NCBI RefSeq assembly: GCF_000518745.1 | Contig: NZ_JAEE01000006.1 | Span: forward strand, 1 to 64,000 | Direction: 5' to 3' | DNA: 64,000 bases | DNA from: Phaseolibacter flectens ATCC 12775 | GTDB taxonomy: Bacteria > Pseudomonadota > Gammaproteobacteria > Enterobacterales > Enterobacteriaceae | Translations under genes and position numbers: made by a program | Notes under the pieces: generated by a model | Databases searched by the model: none | What the model saw: only the letters and a program-made list of their open reading frames with translations | Told to the model about the DNA's origin: nothing | Shown here: piece after piece, positions 53,678 through 63,484 of the stretch | Layout of the letters: each line of letters begins with the position of its first letter | How positions within the stretch are numbered: position 1 is the stretch's first letter

Positions 53678-54109
53678 TTATTTGCCACGTACTAATGGTA
53701 AATTTTCGCTATTCCACCCATTGATCCCGTCTTTCAGCACTTTGACATCATTAAAACCCGCTCGGCTCAATGATTCAGCAGCTTCTTGAGAGTTTAATCC
53801 CGAAACACAAGTCACAATGACAGGCACCTCACGGTATTTGTCGAGATGTGTGGTATTGCCTTGTTTAATCTCTGCGGCAGGTGCATTAACAGAGCCGGAG
53901 ATATGGCCACTACGAAATTCGTCTCGAGTTCTGATATCGATCACAATACCATTATGCTTATTCATCAACATAATGGCCTCATTGCGCGTCACCGTCTTCA
54001 CTTTTGAGGTTAAACCTCGTAGAAAAGTCCCTAACAAAAAGAACAGTAAAATAACCCAAACAACAACAAGGATCGGGTGGTTTCGAAAAAATTCCATCAT
54101 ATCTTGCAT
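53678..54109 (-). CDS. yibN: Rhodanese-like membrane protein YibN
   Basis: The 143-residue protein has an N-terminal membrane helix (HPILVVVWVILLFFLLG) and a rhodanese domain with the loop VTCVSGLNSQEAAE, ending ENLPLVRGK as in E. coli YibN. The rhodanese cysteine is present. The start at 54109 is set by homology; the ribosome site (GGAG, 12 bases upstream) is weak. The 271 bases between it and secB, where grxC would be, hold no gene I recognise. Confidence 0.93.
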   Translation of the reverse strand: MQDMMEFFRNHPILVVVWVILLFFLLGTFLRGLTSKVKTVTRNEAIMLMNKHNGIVIDIRTRDEFRSGHISGSVNAPAAEIKQGNTTHLDKYREVPVIVTCVSGLNSQEAAESLSRAGFNDVKVLKDGINGWNSENLPLVRGK

Positions 54110-54387
54110 AAACGATGACAACTCCAGACTGGAAAATAAGCACAATCACAACTTAGCTAAGTATACTTACAGTATTGTTACTGTATAGTAGCTAAACGAA
54201 TCTTACTGAGACAACACGCATTGTTGTTCGGTCACAAGGTGTTTACTCAACTTAGCTGTGATTATGCCATTAAATATCATCACAAACTATAAAACCATGA
54301 CAGATACTGGCATGTTCACGCACATAATGAAATAATCACCTCACCGCTATGGGAGAGTGTCGCCATGTCTGTTCTGGAGCCAGATCA

Positions 54388-55635
54388 ATGTCACAGTTAA
54401 AAAACATACTGCCGCTGGTGAGCTGCTTGTTTTATGCAGGTATCGCTAGCTGCCCAGTGACTGGCTATAGTGCTGACAGCAATAAAGCCGAGTTGCGCTC
54501 GATCCAACAAGATATTGCAGCGAAAGAAAAACAGGTTCAGGCGAAAAAAGCGCAACGCAGTGAATTACTGGGTAGGTTAGAGTCTCAAGAGAAATTAATT
54601 GCTGAAGTCAGCCGCAAACTACGCAGCACCGCAGAAAATTTGCAACAAATTAAGCATGATATCGACGCGCTGGCCGAGACCATTCGCCAACTGCTGCAAC
54701 AACAAAATAAACAAGAAGACTTACTGGCTAAACAACTCGATACAGCCTTTCGTATTGGTAAACACAATGGGCTAGAGATGCTATTTACCACAGAGCAAAC
54801 ACAACGTAGCGATAGAATTCTTTCTTATTTTAAATACTTAAATAATTCCAGGCAACAAAGTATTGATTTATTAAAACAGACTCGGCAACAAATTGCTGAG
54901 AAAAAGTCATTGCTTGAACAACGACGTCAGCAACAACTTAATCTACAACAACAACAACAAGTTCAAAAAGTCAGTCTTGAACAAGCTCGTACCGATCGTA
55001 AGCAAACGTTAGTGACGCTGGAATCCACGCTACAAAAAGATCAGGCTGCATTGAGCGAGATGCGGCAGAATGAATCTCGGTTGCGTCAACGTATTCTCTT
55101 AGCAGAACAACGCGCCAAAGCACAAGCGGAAAAAGAAGTGCGAGAAGCGGCTGAAATCAAAAAAAGGCAAGCTCAAGCCAAAGCGAAAGGCAATAAATAT
55201 CAGCCAACACCGGGTGAAACAGCCCTGATTTCACGAACTGGAGGGCTAGGGCGTCCCGCAAGCCAATATGCCTGGCCAGTACAGGGTACGCTATTGCATC
55301 GTTTTGGCGAGAACTTACAGGGTGAATTGCGCTGGAAAGGACTGGTGATCAATGCCGCAGAAGGCAGCGAGGTTAAAGCCATTGCCAATGGCCGAGTGTT
55401 AATGGCTGACTGGTTGCAAGGCTATGGCCTCGTGGTTGTCATTGAGCATGGTAAGGGGGATATGTCGCTATATGGATATAACCAAAGTGCCTTAGTCAAT
55501 GTCGGTGAACAGGTGACCGTCGGTCAGCCTATCGCATTGGTCGGTTCAAGTGGAGGACAAGGCCGCCCCTCTCTCTATTTTGAAATACGTCGGCAGGGGC
55601 AAGCCCTTGATCCTCTGCGCTGGTTGAAAAAATAA
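54388..55635 (+). CDS. envC: Murein hydrolase activator EnvC
   Basis: EnvC activates the amidases AmiA and AmiB at the septum. The 415-residue product has a signal segment (LPLVSCLFYAGIASCPVTG), a long coiled coil (about residues 30-270) and a degenerate LytM domain at the C terminus (about 295-415), with HGKGDMSLYGYNQSALVNVG and SSGGQGRPSLYFEIRRQG. GGAG supports ATG 54388. gpmI, usually upstream, is absent. Confidence 0.96.
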   Translation: MSQLKNILPLVSCLFYAGIASCPVTGYSADSNKAELRSIQQDIAAKEKQVQAKKAQRSELLGRLESQEKLIAEVSRKLRSTAENLQQIKHDIDALAETIRQLLQQQNKQEDLLAKQLDTAFRIGKHNGLEMLFTTEQTQRSDRILSYFKYLNNSRQQSIDLLKQTRQQIAEKKSLLEQRRQQQLNLQQQQQVQKVSLEQARTDRKQTLVTLESTLQKDQAALSEMRQNESRLRQRILLAEQRAKAQAEKEVREAAEIKKRQAQAKAKGNKYQPTPGETALISRTGGLGRPASQYAWPVQGTLLHRFGENLQGELRWKGLVINAAEGSEVKAIANGRVLMADWLQGYGLVVVIEHGKGDMSLYGYNQSALVNVGEQVTVGQPIALVGSSGGQGRPSLYFEIRRQGQALDPLRWLKK

Positions 55636-55636
55636 C

Positions 55637-56554
55637 ATGTTAAGAAAAAAAATGATTGCCTTGTTGTTCATCACCGGACTCAGTCCGCAACTTTTTGCTG
55701 GCCAATTGGCGCTGGTTATCGATGATGTGGGATACCGACTTAAACAAGACAAACAAATATTACATCTGTCTTCCGCCATTACAGTCGCCATATTACCGAA
55801 CGCACCTCATGCTCGAGAGATGGCAAATCTTGCTCACCAATCACAACATGATGTGATGATCCATATGCCAATGCAGCCTTTCAGTAAGCAGCCTTTGGAA
55901 AAAAATACCTTAACGCCGGAGATGGATCAGCAGACAATTACTTTTCACATTAACCAAGCCATTGATCGCGTCCCTCATGCCATTGGTATGAATAATCACA
56001 TGGGAAGCAGGATGACATCAAGCCTCGCGGGGATGCAACGCGTAATGTCAGCCCTGCAACAACGGCAACTTTTTTTCCTAGACAGCATGACTATCGCGTC
56101 AAGTCAGGCCGTCAAAGCCGCGCAAGACCATGGGGTAACAATCTATAAACGGCAAGTTTTCCTCGATGATAACAATGATCCTGCGATCATCCGCAGTCAG
56201 TGGTTAAAAGCCATCCAGCTTGCTCAGAACAAGGGGACAGCCATTGCTATCGGCCATCCTCGCCCCGCCACGATTGCCGTTTTACAACAAATGATACCGC
56301 ATCTCCCCAGCAATGTTCGCTTAGTTCGAGTGAATCAATTACCCTCTTTTAAGACCTCGACAGCCACTCCTCGAGCAAAAATAATCCCAACCATCAGGCA
56401 AGCTGAACCCTTAATCGCTCAATGCCGTCGAAGAGGCGCATTACCCAAAACTTCCCCAGCTCAAGCAATAAGGCTGATCTATCGCAGTCTCAGCCAAAGT
56501 CATTTTAGCGCCGTGATTCACCGATTGCTCCACCTTGAGCATAAACCCCTCTAG
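55637..56554 (+). CDS. yibQ: Divergent polysaccharide deacetylase family protein YibQ
   Basis: The 305-residue secreted protein has a signal peptide (IALLFITGLSPQLFA) and a NodB-like fold recognisable from LALVIDDVGYR, VMIHMPMQPF and GMNNHMGSRMT. The function is unsettled. It begins one base after the envC stop, so the two are probably translated together and act at the cell wall. Confidence 0.93.
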   Translation: MLRKKMIALLFITGLSPQLFAGQLALVIDDVGYRLKQDKQILHLSSAITVAILPNAPHAREMANLAHQSQHDVMIHMPMQPFSKQPLEKNTLTPEMDQQTITFHINQAIDRVPHAIGMNNHMGSRMTSSLAGMQRVMSALQQRQLFFLDSMTIASSQAVKAAQDHGVTIYKRQVFLDDNNDPAIIRSQWLKAIQLAQNKGTAIAIGHPRPATIAVLQQMIPHLPSNVRLVRVNQLPSFKTSTATPRAKIIPTIRQAEPLIAQCRRRGALPKTSPAQAIRLIYRSLSQSHFSAVIHRLLHLEHKPL

Positions 56555-56555
56555 A

Positions 56556-56589
56556 TCTGCTTATCACGCCATTTTTGCTAATAAGCAGA
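56556..56589. terminator. Inverted repeat between yibQ and isnB
   Basis: TCTGCTTAT (56556-56564) is perfectly repeated in inverted form as ATAAGCAGA (56581-56589) around a 16-base loop. It lies between convergent genes, but T-runs are poor, so the terminator role is tentative. Confidence 0.45.
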
Positions 56590-56615
56590 ATCTTCATCCG
56601 CTTTTATTGATGGTT

Positions 56616-57467
56616 TCAGGTGAAGCTTAATCCTGGATTAGAAAAAACGGGATCTCGATGAATGTGGATCCGCTGTATATGACGTCCAGATTGCCGAGTA
56701 AAGCTTTCACGTCCATGCAACAATGAAAAATTATCTGCAATGACAATATCATTTTGTTGCCATTGATGGGCATAATAAAAGCGCTTATCATATAACAGTT
56801 CCAATAAATTCTTTTCGAAACCTGCTTGCTTTTCTGGCTCGATATTATGGTACTGCAGCTGATGCTGATTTAAAAATGTGCCATCACTGCGTACCGGTTC
56901 ATTGTAGCGAAGGATCCGTGTCCCCAAATCCGGATGAGTGGTAATTAAAGGCGAAGTCACCTTACCACCGTAATGTACCACCTGTTTAATACTGTAAGTC
57001 ACATTGATTTTTTCCCACTGATTGACTAACTCCTCATTGATTGTATTTAATAATTTCGTTGTATGTGTAAAGGTAGTACCACCTTGGCTATTCTCATTAG
57101 GCGAAGATAAACAATAGAAAATTTGTAATTCAGGAATAGCAGGTTTATACATTCCATCCCAATGTAAAGGAACGTAACTATTATCAAAGATATGATCATT
57201 AGTTTGAGGATCATATTTAATATCAAGAATCTCCCCAAAAGGCCACATCATAATTTCACCCCACTTCCCTGCAAAATTAATCAGCAAACTTCTGTTCTGG
57301 AATTGATTAACAAAACCACGGATGATCACTAAAGCATGTTGCCTGACTAAATCTTTTAACTCATTAACATCTAATTCATCGATTGTAACATTTGGACAGG
57401 TCGGTGTAATAATGATTCCAAATGGTGTATTGACAGAGACCCGATACAGCGGATGTTCAATTAACAT
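56616..57467 (-). CDS. isnB: Isonitrile-pathway Fe(II)/2-oxoglutarate oxygenase (IsnB/PvcB-like)
   Basis: IsnB/PvcB enzymes oxidatively decarboxylate or desaturate the isonitrile made by IsnA. The 283-residue TauD-family protein has the iron-binding HWD (102-104), the distal histidine in LLHGRE (251) and the 2-oxoglutarate arginine region GRHIQRIHI. AAGGAAGG precedes the ATG. It follows isnA by 27 bases on the same strand and is AT-rich relative to envC and hldD. The product could be a vinyl isonitrile as in rhabduscin, but substrate choice is not readable. Confidence 0.9.
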   Translation of the reverse strand: MLIEHPLYRVSVNTPFGIIITPTCPNVTIDELDVNELKDLVRQHALVIIRGFVNQFQNRSLLINFAGKWGEIMMWPFGEILDIKYDPQTNDHIFDNSYVPLHWDGMYKPAIPELQIFYCLSSPNENSQGGTTFTHTTKLLNTINEELVNQWEKINVTYSIKQVVHYGGKVTSPLITTHPDLGTRILRYNEPVRSDGTFLNQHQLQYHNIEPEKQAGFEKNLLELLYDKRFYYAHQWQQNDIVIADNFSLLHGRESFTRQSGRHIQRIHIHRDPVFSNPGLSFT

Positions 57468-57494
57468 TTTCCTTCCTTGCTTACTGTTGCCGGG

Positions 57495-58448
57495 CTAATG
57501 ATGAGCAACGAAATGACTTGGCTGACCATCATTATAAACGAGCTGAGCAGCAATTTCCTCGGCTTGCTTACGCTTCATTAATACAAATTTTCCATTCACC
57601 TTAATCGAAACACCGTGCCAAGGTGTCAACCAATCATCTTTGGTCGGTAACATATGAATACCTAATTTCGGACTGTGAACCGATTGTGGGTGTATAGAGA
57701 GTCGAACAGCATCAGGGAATATTTTGCATAGAAGATTTCCCCATGCCCAACTCCGCTGTATCACACCACAAGCACGACTCTTAGCATTTTTCTGTAGTGC
57801 GGATTTTGAGCCTTGATAATCAGGATGATAGCTGTCTTCAAATAAGAATCGAGTTATCGAACGATATAACTCTAGACCTGATTCACTCTCTAAAAGCTGA
57901 GTTTTTATTTCATCTTCCGACTGTGAGAATCCCTTGATAAGCTCCTCTCGTAGCCCATCATAATCCGTCTTTTCAGATTTAAAAAAGGAAACCATCGATA
58001 AATTAAAAGTACTGAGATTTTTTGCACCAATTTCAGATATCATCTTTTCCAAATGAAGCTGATAATTATTCACGTTGAGATCGGTAACTTTAATCAAGTC
58101 TGCGAAAACATGGCCATCAGAGCAAATAATAATCTCCGCACCAGGCTTATAATATGCTTTAATATCTTCACACAGTGAGTTTAAAAATTCGAGTGAGAGC
58201 TTTTCAGCCATATCAGGTAACTTACCAATCACTTTTTCTTGATTTGGTGATTTCACTGGAAAAGCCGGTAAAACAAATATTATCTTTTCATTATTCTTAA
58301 CAAAATGGTTAATAAAAGGTAAGTGGTTATCTCGTAATTTCTGTTCTTCCTCTTCTTCAGTGTAGTGCTGAATATCATTACAACGCCTTCTGAACTTTAT
58401 AATATGAGAAAAAATTTTCTCAGCCACAGCATGGTTATTAAATTCCAT
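57495..58448 (-). CDS. isnA: Isonitrile synthase (IsnA/PvcA-like)
   Basis: IsnA/PvcA converts the amino group of an aromatic amino acid to an isonitrile using ribulose 5-phosphate. The 317-residue product shows family blocks IIFVLPAFPVKSPN (about 56-69), CSDGHVFAD (about 109-117), SKSALQKNAKSRACG (about 214-228) and RLSIHPQ. I chose ATG 58448 (MEFNNHAVAE) since AAAAGGA lies eight bases upstream; longer frames reach 58526. It forms an operon with isnB. No glycosyltransferase for rhabduscin-type completion is adjacent. Confidence 0.93.
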   Translation of the reverse strand: MEFNNHAVAEKIFSHIIKFRRRCNDIQHYTEEEEEQKLRDNHLPFINHFVKNNEKIIFVLPAFPVKSPNQEKVIGKLPDMAEKLSLEFLNSLCEDIKAYYKPGAEIIICSDGHVFADLIKVTDLNVNNYQLHLEKMISEIGAKNLSTFNLSMVSFFKSEKTDYDGLREELIKGFSQSEDEIKTQLLESESGLELYRSITRFLFEDSYHPDYQGSKSALQKNAKSRACGVIQRSWAWGNLLCKIFPDAVRLSIHPQSVHSPKLGIHMLPTKDDWLTPWHGVSIKVNGKFVLMKRKQAEEIAAQLVYNDGQPSHFVAHH

Positions 58449-59366
58449 TTTATTCATCCTTTTAAAATTAATTGCATCTACCTTGATAAAAAACACCATC
58501 GTATCCCTAGTGATAGGGCAGAGCACAAATATATAGATAAAAAAAACAAAATAAATCTGATAAGTACAGTATTATTTTAAATTAAATGAAAAATTCCTTA
58601 TTTATAAGGAATAAAAATTATAATTAAGAATAAAATGAAATATTAAGATGATTCTCTTATTTTTAAATTGAATGAATAATGTAGACAATCGATTAACTGA
58701 TATATCCTCATCGTTTTTCTTTATAACGCATCGCCGTGCATTATTTTCCATAACAACCAAACTCTCTAACCGTTCAGAACCCAAATCAGCAGTACAAAAC
58801 ACGAAACACAACACATGACCGATCTGTTCTGTCTGTTTCGAACTGGCCGATCACCGATCCTTTCAAGACAATACTGATAGTCTAAGCACAACGAAATGCA
58901 TCACGGTCAAACCTATGGACGAAAAATCTGAAACGAAGGATAGCGATAAACTCCATTGATATACAAAGGAATACCCGGTGATTTCTCCGAAAATCGACAT
59001 GGCAGTTGCTCCCTAAAGTGCACGGATAATGACCTGCTCAGCCCCTTAAAAAGTGCCCTGCTGATGAAATGGTTATAGAGACTGCACTACCTCAAGCCCG
59101 ATAATCCTCTTGATCTCAAGTGGTAAAAACAGAAAATAACAGCCAATATATAGCTATCTCCCATTCTTTTTACGGATTGAGGCCCCCTGCACAGATTCAG
59201 GTGTGAATACTAACTAACACGCCATGTGATCTTAACAAGTCAGCGGCCTCTCTATCGAGATCATGGCAGTTCGCAAAACTGCCCTTAGTGGCGTCTTAAT
59301 GCTATGATCTCCAGATAAAGAACCTAAGCCTGCTCCTTCAGGCTCAACAACACAAAGGTAGAAGAG
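58449..59366. other. isnA-hldD divergent region, 0.9 kb
   Basis: No gene is recognised here. In E. coli and Yersinia kbl and tdh lie beside hldD on this side. The isnA-proximal half is very AT-rich. It contains an operator-like palindrome CCCTA-GTGA-TAGGG (58505-58518) and the terminator-like hairpin listed separately. A small hairpin (59327-59344) precedes the hldD ribosome site. A 70-residue frame at 58602-58814 on the minus strand has no recognisable match. Confidence 0.5.
58586..58612 (-). terminator. Terminator-like hairpin upstream of isnA
   Basis: ATTCCTTA (58593-58600) and TAAGGAAT (58605-58612) make a perfect stem with a TTTA loop. On the minus strand the stem is followed by TTTTTCATTT. 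It lies 145 bases before isnA on the same strand, so it either ends an upstream transcript or forms part of a regulated leader. Confidence 0.55.
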
Positions 59367-60305
59367 ATGATTATCGTAACCGGTGGCGCTGGCATGATCG
59401 GCAGCAATATTATCAAAGCATTGAATCAACGTGGACATACCGATATTCTGGTCGTGGATAACCTTACGGATGGAACCAAATTTGTGAACTTGGCCGATTT
59501 GGATATCAGTGACTACATTGACAAAGAAGAGTTCTTAGGCAGCCTGCTCGCGGGGGATGATTTAGGCAAAATAGAAGCCGTCTTTCATCAGGGCGCTTGT
59601 TCCTCCACGACCGAGTGGGATGGAAAGTACATGATGGATAATAATTATCAGTACTCTAAAGAATTACTGCATTTCTGTCTTGATAGAGAAATCCCCTTCC
59701 TGTATGCCTCTTCTGCTGCGACCTACGGTGGCCGCAGTGATAATTTTATCGAAGAACGCCAGTTTGAAGCCCCGCTCAATGTCTACGGTTATTCGAAAAT
59801 GCTGTTCGATCATTATGTCAGGACCCTTCTGCCTCAAGCAACCTCACCGGTCTGTGGCTTCCGTTATTTTAATGTCTATGGTCCAAGAGAAGGTCATAAA
59901 GGTGGCATGGCCAGTGTCGCGTTTCATCTTAATAGCCAAATTGAACGCGGTGAAAATCCTAAACTATTTCAAGGCAGTGAAAATTTCCAGCGGGATTTCA
60001 TCTATGTCGATGATGTCGCTGCGGTAAACTTATGGTGCTGGGAAAATGCGATATCTGGGATTTATAATTGTGGAACAGGTCGTGCCGAATCCTTCCAAGC
60101 GGTTGCCGATGCAGTCATGAATTATCACCAAACAGGTGACATTGAGTACATCCCATTTCCAGAAAAATTAAAAGGCCGTTATCAAAGCTATACCCAAGCG
60201 GATTTAACGCGCTTGCGAGCGGCGGGTTATGACCAACCCTTCAAAACTGTTGCACAAGGTGTAGCGGAATACATGACATGGCTTACAGCCCATAAATCTG
60301 TGTGA
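59367..60305 (+). CDS. hldD: ADP-L-glycero-D-manno-heptose 6-epimerase
   Basis: HldD makes the heptose donor for the LPS inner core. The 312-residue SDR protein has the NADP motif [19 protein letters not shown], the catalytic YGYSK (Tyr about 140) and [26 protein letters not shown] precedes the ATG. It leads the hldD-waaF-waaC operon, 7 bases before waaF. Confidence 0.98.
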   Translation: MIIVTGGAGMIGSNIIKALNQRGHTDILVVDNLTDGTKFVNLADLDISDYIDKEEFLGSLLAGDDLGKIEAVFHQGACSSTTEWDGKYMMDNNYQYSKELLHFCLDREIPFLYASSAATYGGRSDNFIEERQFEAPLNVYGYSKMLFDHYVRTLLPQATSPVCGFRYFNVYGPREGHKGGMASVAFHLNSQIERGENPKLFQGSENFQRDFIYVDDVAAVNLWCWENAISGIYNCGTGRAESFQAVADAVMNYHQTGDIEYIPFPEKLKGRYQSYTQADLTRLRAAGYDQPFKTVAQGVAEYMTWLTAHKSV

Positions 60306-60312
60306 GAAAGCA

Positions 60313-61374
60313 ATGAAAATTCTGGTGATAGGTCCATCTTGGGTCGGTGACATGATGATGTCACAGAGCTTGTATAGAACACTGAAGCAACAATATCCAG
60401 ATGCCAGCATTGATGTGATGGCACCGGGCTGGTGTCGCCCTTTGTTATCAAGAATGCCGGAGGTTAATCAAGCCATTGCTATGCCGATTGGTCATGGTTC
60501 CTTCCAGTTACTGAAGCGCAGGCAACTGGGCTTGTCACTAGAAAAAAATCACTATGACAGGGCGTATGTCTTACCCAATTCATTTAAATCAGCCTTGATC
60601 CCCTTTTTTGCTGGTATCAAGCAACGGATTGGCTGGCGAGGTGAGATGCGCTATGGATTACTCAATGAGCGCCATACCTTAGATAAAATGGCCCTCCCTT
60701 TAATGGTTCAACGCTATGTTGCTCTTGCCTATTCGGTCGGTGAAATAAAAAAAGCGAGCGATCTGCCTCAACCCATATTGTGGCCACAACTCTCCGTCAG
60801 CCAAGATGAAATTCTGGCGGTCAGTGAAAAGTTTTCTATGACAGGCTCACGTCCAATCATCGGCTTTTGCCCTGGCGCTGAATTTGGTCCTGCAAAACGC
60901 TGGCCGCATTATCATTATGCCGCGTTAGCCAAACATTTGATTGATGCAGGGCATCAAATCGCGTTATTTGGCTCAGTCAAAGATCGTGAGGCAGGCGAAG
61001 AAATTTTGCGTTCCCTCAGCACGGAACAACAACAACATTGTCATAATCTAGCGGGTAACACCTCCTTAGATGAGGCTGTCGTCTTACTGGCATCCTGTCA
61101 ATCAGTGATCAGCAATGATTCAGGACTGATGCATATCGCGGCAGCACTACAACGCCCTCTTATTGCGCTATATGGCCCCACCAGCCCAGATTTTACGCCC
61201 CCTCTTGCCAACAATGCCCGTGTGATCCGTTTGATTTCGGGGTATCACAAGATAAGAAAAGGCTCCGCTGAGCAAGGTTATCATCAAAGTCTGATTGATA
61301 TAACGCCTGAGCGTGTTATTGATGAACTCAAGTCCTTAATGAGCTCACAACAGGAGACGGAATGCGCGTCCTGA
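60313..61374 (+). CDS. waaF: ADP-heptose:LPS heptosyltransferase II
   Basis: WaaF adds the second heptose of the LPS inner core. The 353-residue GT9 protein opens MKILVIGPSWVGDMMMSQSL and has FCPGAEFGPAKRWP and the C-terminal donor site SNDSGLMHIAAALQRPLIALYGPTSPDF. It lies between hldD and waaC, overlapping waaC by 13 bases. Confidence 0.97.
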   Translation: MKILVIGPSWVGDMMMSQSLYRTLKQQYPDASIDVMAPGWCRPLLSRMPEVNQAIAMPIGHGSFQLLKRRQLGLSLEKNHYDRAYVLPNSFKSALIPFFAGIKQRIGWRGEMRYGLLNERHTLDKMALPLMVQRYVALAYSVGEIKKASDLPQPILWPQLSVSQDEILAVSEKFSMTGSRPIIGFCPGAEFGPAKRWPHYHYAALAKHLIDAGHQIALFGSVKDREAGEEILRSLSTEQQQHCHNLAGNTSLDEAVVLLASCQSVISNDSGLMHIAAALQRPLIALYGPTSPDFTPPLANNARVIRLISGYHKIRKGSAEQGYHQSLIDITPERVIDELKSLMSSQQETECAS

Positions 61375-62333
61375 TAGTCAAAACCTCCTCAATGGGAGAT
61401 GTGATCCATACTCTACCGGCAGTCACTGATGCCATGCAGGCAATACCGGGTATCCAATTTGACTGGGTTGTTGAAGAAGGCTTCAGTCAAATACCCGGCT
61501 GGCATCCCGCCGTACAGAATGTCTTACCCTTAGCCTTACGACGTTGGCGTAAACACTGGTTTGGGAGCAAACAACGTGAAGAACGTTTTAAATTCCGTCA
61601 AAATTTGCAAAGTCAGCACTACGATCTGATTATCGATGCACAAGGCCTGATAAAAAGTGCAGCATTGGTGACTCGTTTGGCGAACGGCAAAAAACATGGT
61701 GCCGATCGACACAGTGCCAGAGAGCCCTTTGCCAGTTGGTGGTATGATTGTCGCCATCGGGTCAATTTTTATCAACATGCCGTCGAGCGGATACGAGAAC
61801 TGTTTGCTAAAAGTCTTGATTACCCTCAACCAACCACTCAAGGTGATTATGCAATTGCAGGGCATTTTTTACATCACTTACCTAAAGATCATGGTCAATA
61901 CTATGTCTTTTTACATGCCACAACCCGTGATAATAAGCACTGGCCAGAACAACATTGGCGGGATTTAATCCAAGCCGTCGCCCCCACTGGCTTAAAAATA
62001 AAGTTACCTTGGGGCGCAGAGCATGAATATCAGCGCGCGATAAGACTGGCTGAGGGTTTTGAACATGTCACTGTCTTACCCAAATTAACCTTAGAACAGG
62101 TCGCGCATCAGTTAGCAGGCGCGCGGTCAATCGTGTCGGTGGATACCGGACTCAGTCATTTAAGTGCGGCATTGGATCGCCCCAATATTACACTTTATGG
62201 TCCAACCGACCCCGGGTTAATTGGCGGATACGGTAAGTGTCAACACGCCCTTAAACCAGAAAAAGGCAATGATATGGCGGATATTCAGCCCGAAACCGTA
62301 TTTTCCTTACTACAAAAACAGACAACTCCCTAA
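61362..62333 (+). CDS. waaC: ADP-heptose:LPS heptosyltransferase I
   Basis: WaaC adds the first heptose to Kdo. The 323-residue GT9 protein begins MRVLIVKTSSMGDVIHTLPA and contains FLHATTRDNKHWPE and the donor site SVDTGLSHLSAALDRPNITLYGPTDPGL. Its start overlaps the waaF end, implying coupled translation. Confidence 0.97.
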   Translation: MRVLIVKTSSMGDVIHTLPAVTDAMQAIPGIQFDWVVEEGFSQIPGWHPAVQNVLPLALRRWRKHWFGSKQREERFKFRQNLQSQHYDLIIDAQGLIKSAALVTRLANGKKHGADRHSAREPFASWWYDCRHRVNFYQHAVERIRELFAKSLDYPQPTTQGDYAIAGHFLHHLPKDHGQYYVFLHATTRDNKHWPEQHWRDLIQAVAPTGLKIKLPWGAEHEYQRAIRLAEGFEHVTVLPKLTLEQVAHQLAGARSIVSVDTGLSHLSAALDRPNITLYGPTDPGLIGGYGKCQHALKPEKGNDMADIQPETVFSLLQKQTTP

Positions 62334-62411
62334 TTTATCTCCGGCAAGGACGCTGGTTTATTTTTACGGCAGCATTAACGACGTCTTATTGAAAACTTCA
62401 GGAGACACGGT

Positions 62412-63446
62412 ATGCCCTCTTTAACGCTTAAACTGACAAGGTTACTGCTAGATACGTTATATCAGCCAACTGAACGTTGTGCTAACAAGCCCAGTCACAT
62501 ACTGATATTAAGGGATGAGAACAAACTTGGTGATATGGTGATTACCACCGGGCTGATTGATCATTTATATCAAGCGGGCATGGTCGTCTCTGTTGCTGCT
62601 GGCCCCTTAAACAGGCTGATTTCTGAAAATCTACCGCAAGTCAGGCACACCTTTATTATTCAGCCAAGTCGACCTTGGCGACTCGCATCAACGATCAAAC
62701 AACTCCGTAAGCAACAATTTGATCTCGTCCTAGATTTTAGTGATCATATCAGTGCTTTTCATTATGCATTGATTGCGGCCATCGGGGGGAAACAGACCCT
62801 CGGTTTTAATAAATCGCAGTTCAAACGTTACGATATTACTCTCTCGGCCGATCTCAGAGAAAAACACATTTGCTGGCGCTACCAGCAGGTACTGCATCGA
62901 CTCGACATCCCGTGCGAGCATTACTCTTACTTGGTGCCCATCCCACCAAATGAACTGCAACGTGTCGGCAATTACCTTCTCCAGAAATCACACCAGAAAG
63001 TGGTCGTCATTAATCCATTTGCTGCCGATCACGAGCGCTTTTTATCGATATTACAAGTTAATGCCATAATAAAACAGATTCAGGCACTGGATAAACAGAG
63101 GCTGATTATTATCATTGGGCCCCCAAACTTGATCCGGACCTTAAATTTAGCAAGAGGGGCAATAAGCAATCCTTTTCAAACCCTCTGGAGTGCCGCTGCT
63201 TGGGTTAAGTATGCAGATTTAGTGATCTCACCTGATACTGCATGGGTTCATATCGCCAAAGCCTTTCAACGTCCGCTGATTGCTTTTTATAATAATAAGA
63301 TCCTACCGGGGGGATTAATTAATAAGCAGGTTTGGGCCCCTGACTATCAACCCAGTACCCAACTTGTCTCGCATGATCGACTCATCAGCAGTATCCCGGT
63401 TAGCCAAATTGAACCGGTGATCCGCCAATACTTAACACCCTCATGA
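62412..63446 (+). CDS. Family 9 glycosyltransferase, LPS core
   Basis: The 344-residue protein belongs to the heptosyltransferase family: RDENKLGDMVITTGLIDHL at the N terminus, VVINPFAADHERF in the middle and SPDTAWVHIAKAFQRPLIAFYNN as the donor site. It is more divergent than WaaF and WaaC and is not clearly WaaQ. Its place after waaC suggests it adds a further heptose or other sugar to the core. Acceptor and linkage are unknown. Confidence 0.85.
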   Translation: MPSLTLKLTRLLLDTLYQPTERCANKPSHILILRDENKLGDMVITTGLIDHLYQAGMVVSVAAGPLNRLISENLPQVRHTFIIQPSRPWRLASTIKQLRKQQFDLVLDFSDHISAFHYALIAAIGGKQTLGFNKSQFKRYDITLSADLREKHICWRYQQVLHRLDIPCEHYSYLVPIPPNELQRVGNYLLQKSHQKVVVINPFAADHERFLSILQVNAIIKQIQALDKQRLIIIIGPPNLIRTLNLARGAISNPFQTLWSAAAWVKYADLVISPDTAWVHIAKAFQRPLIAFYNNKILPGGLINKQVWAPDYQPSTQLVSHDRLISSIPVSQIEPVIRQYLTPS

Positions 63447-63484
63447 CCGTTACGTTGCACTGACGAGTTCGAACGGAGATAACA

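Noticed and set aside
58505-58518. Palindrome resembling a tet-type operator
   Set aside because: It shares CCCTA and GTGATAG text but lacks the full spacing of tetO, and no TetR gene is nearby. Kept only as an unspecified operator-like palindrome.
58602-58814. 70-codon frame upstream of isnA
   Set aside because: It overlaps the terminator-like hairpin, has no recognisable ribosome site or homology, and its composition follows the surrounding AT-rich spacer.
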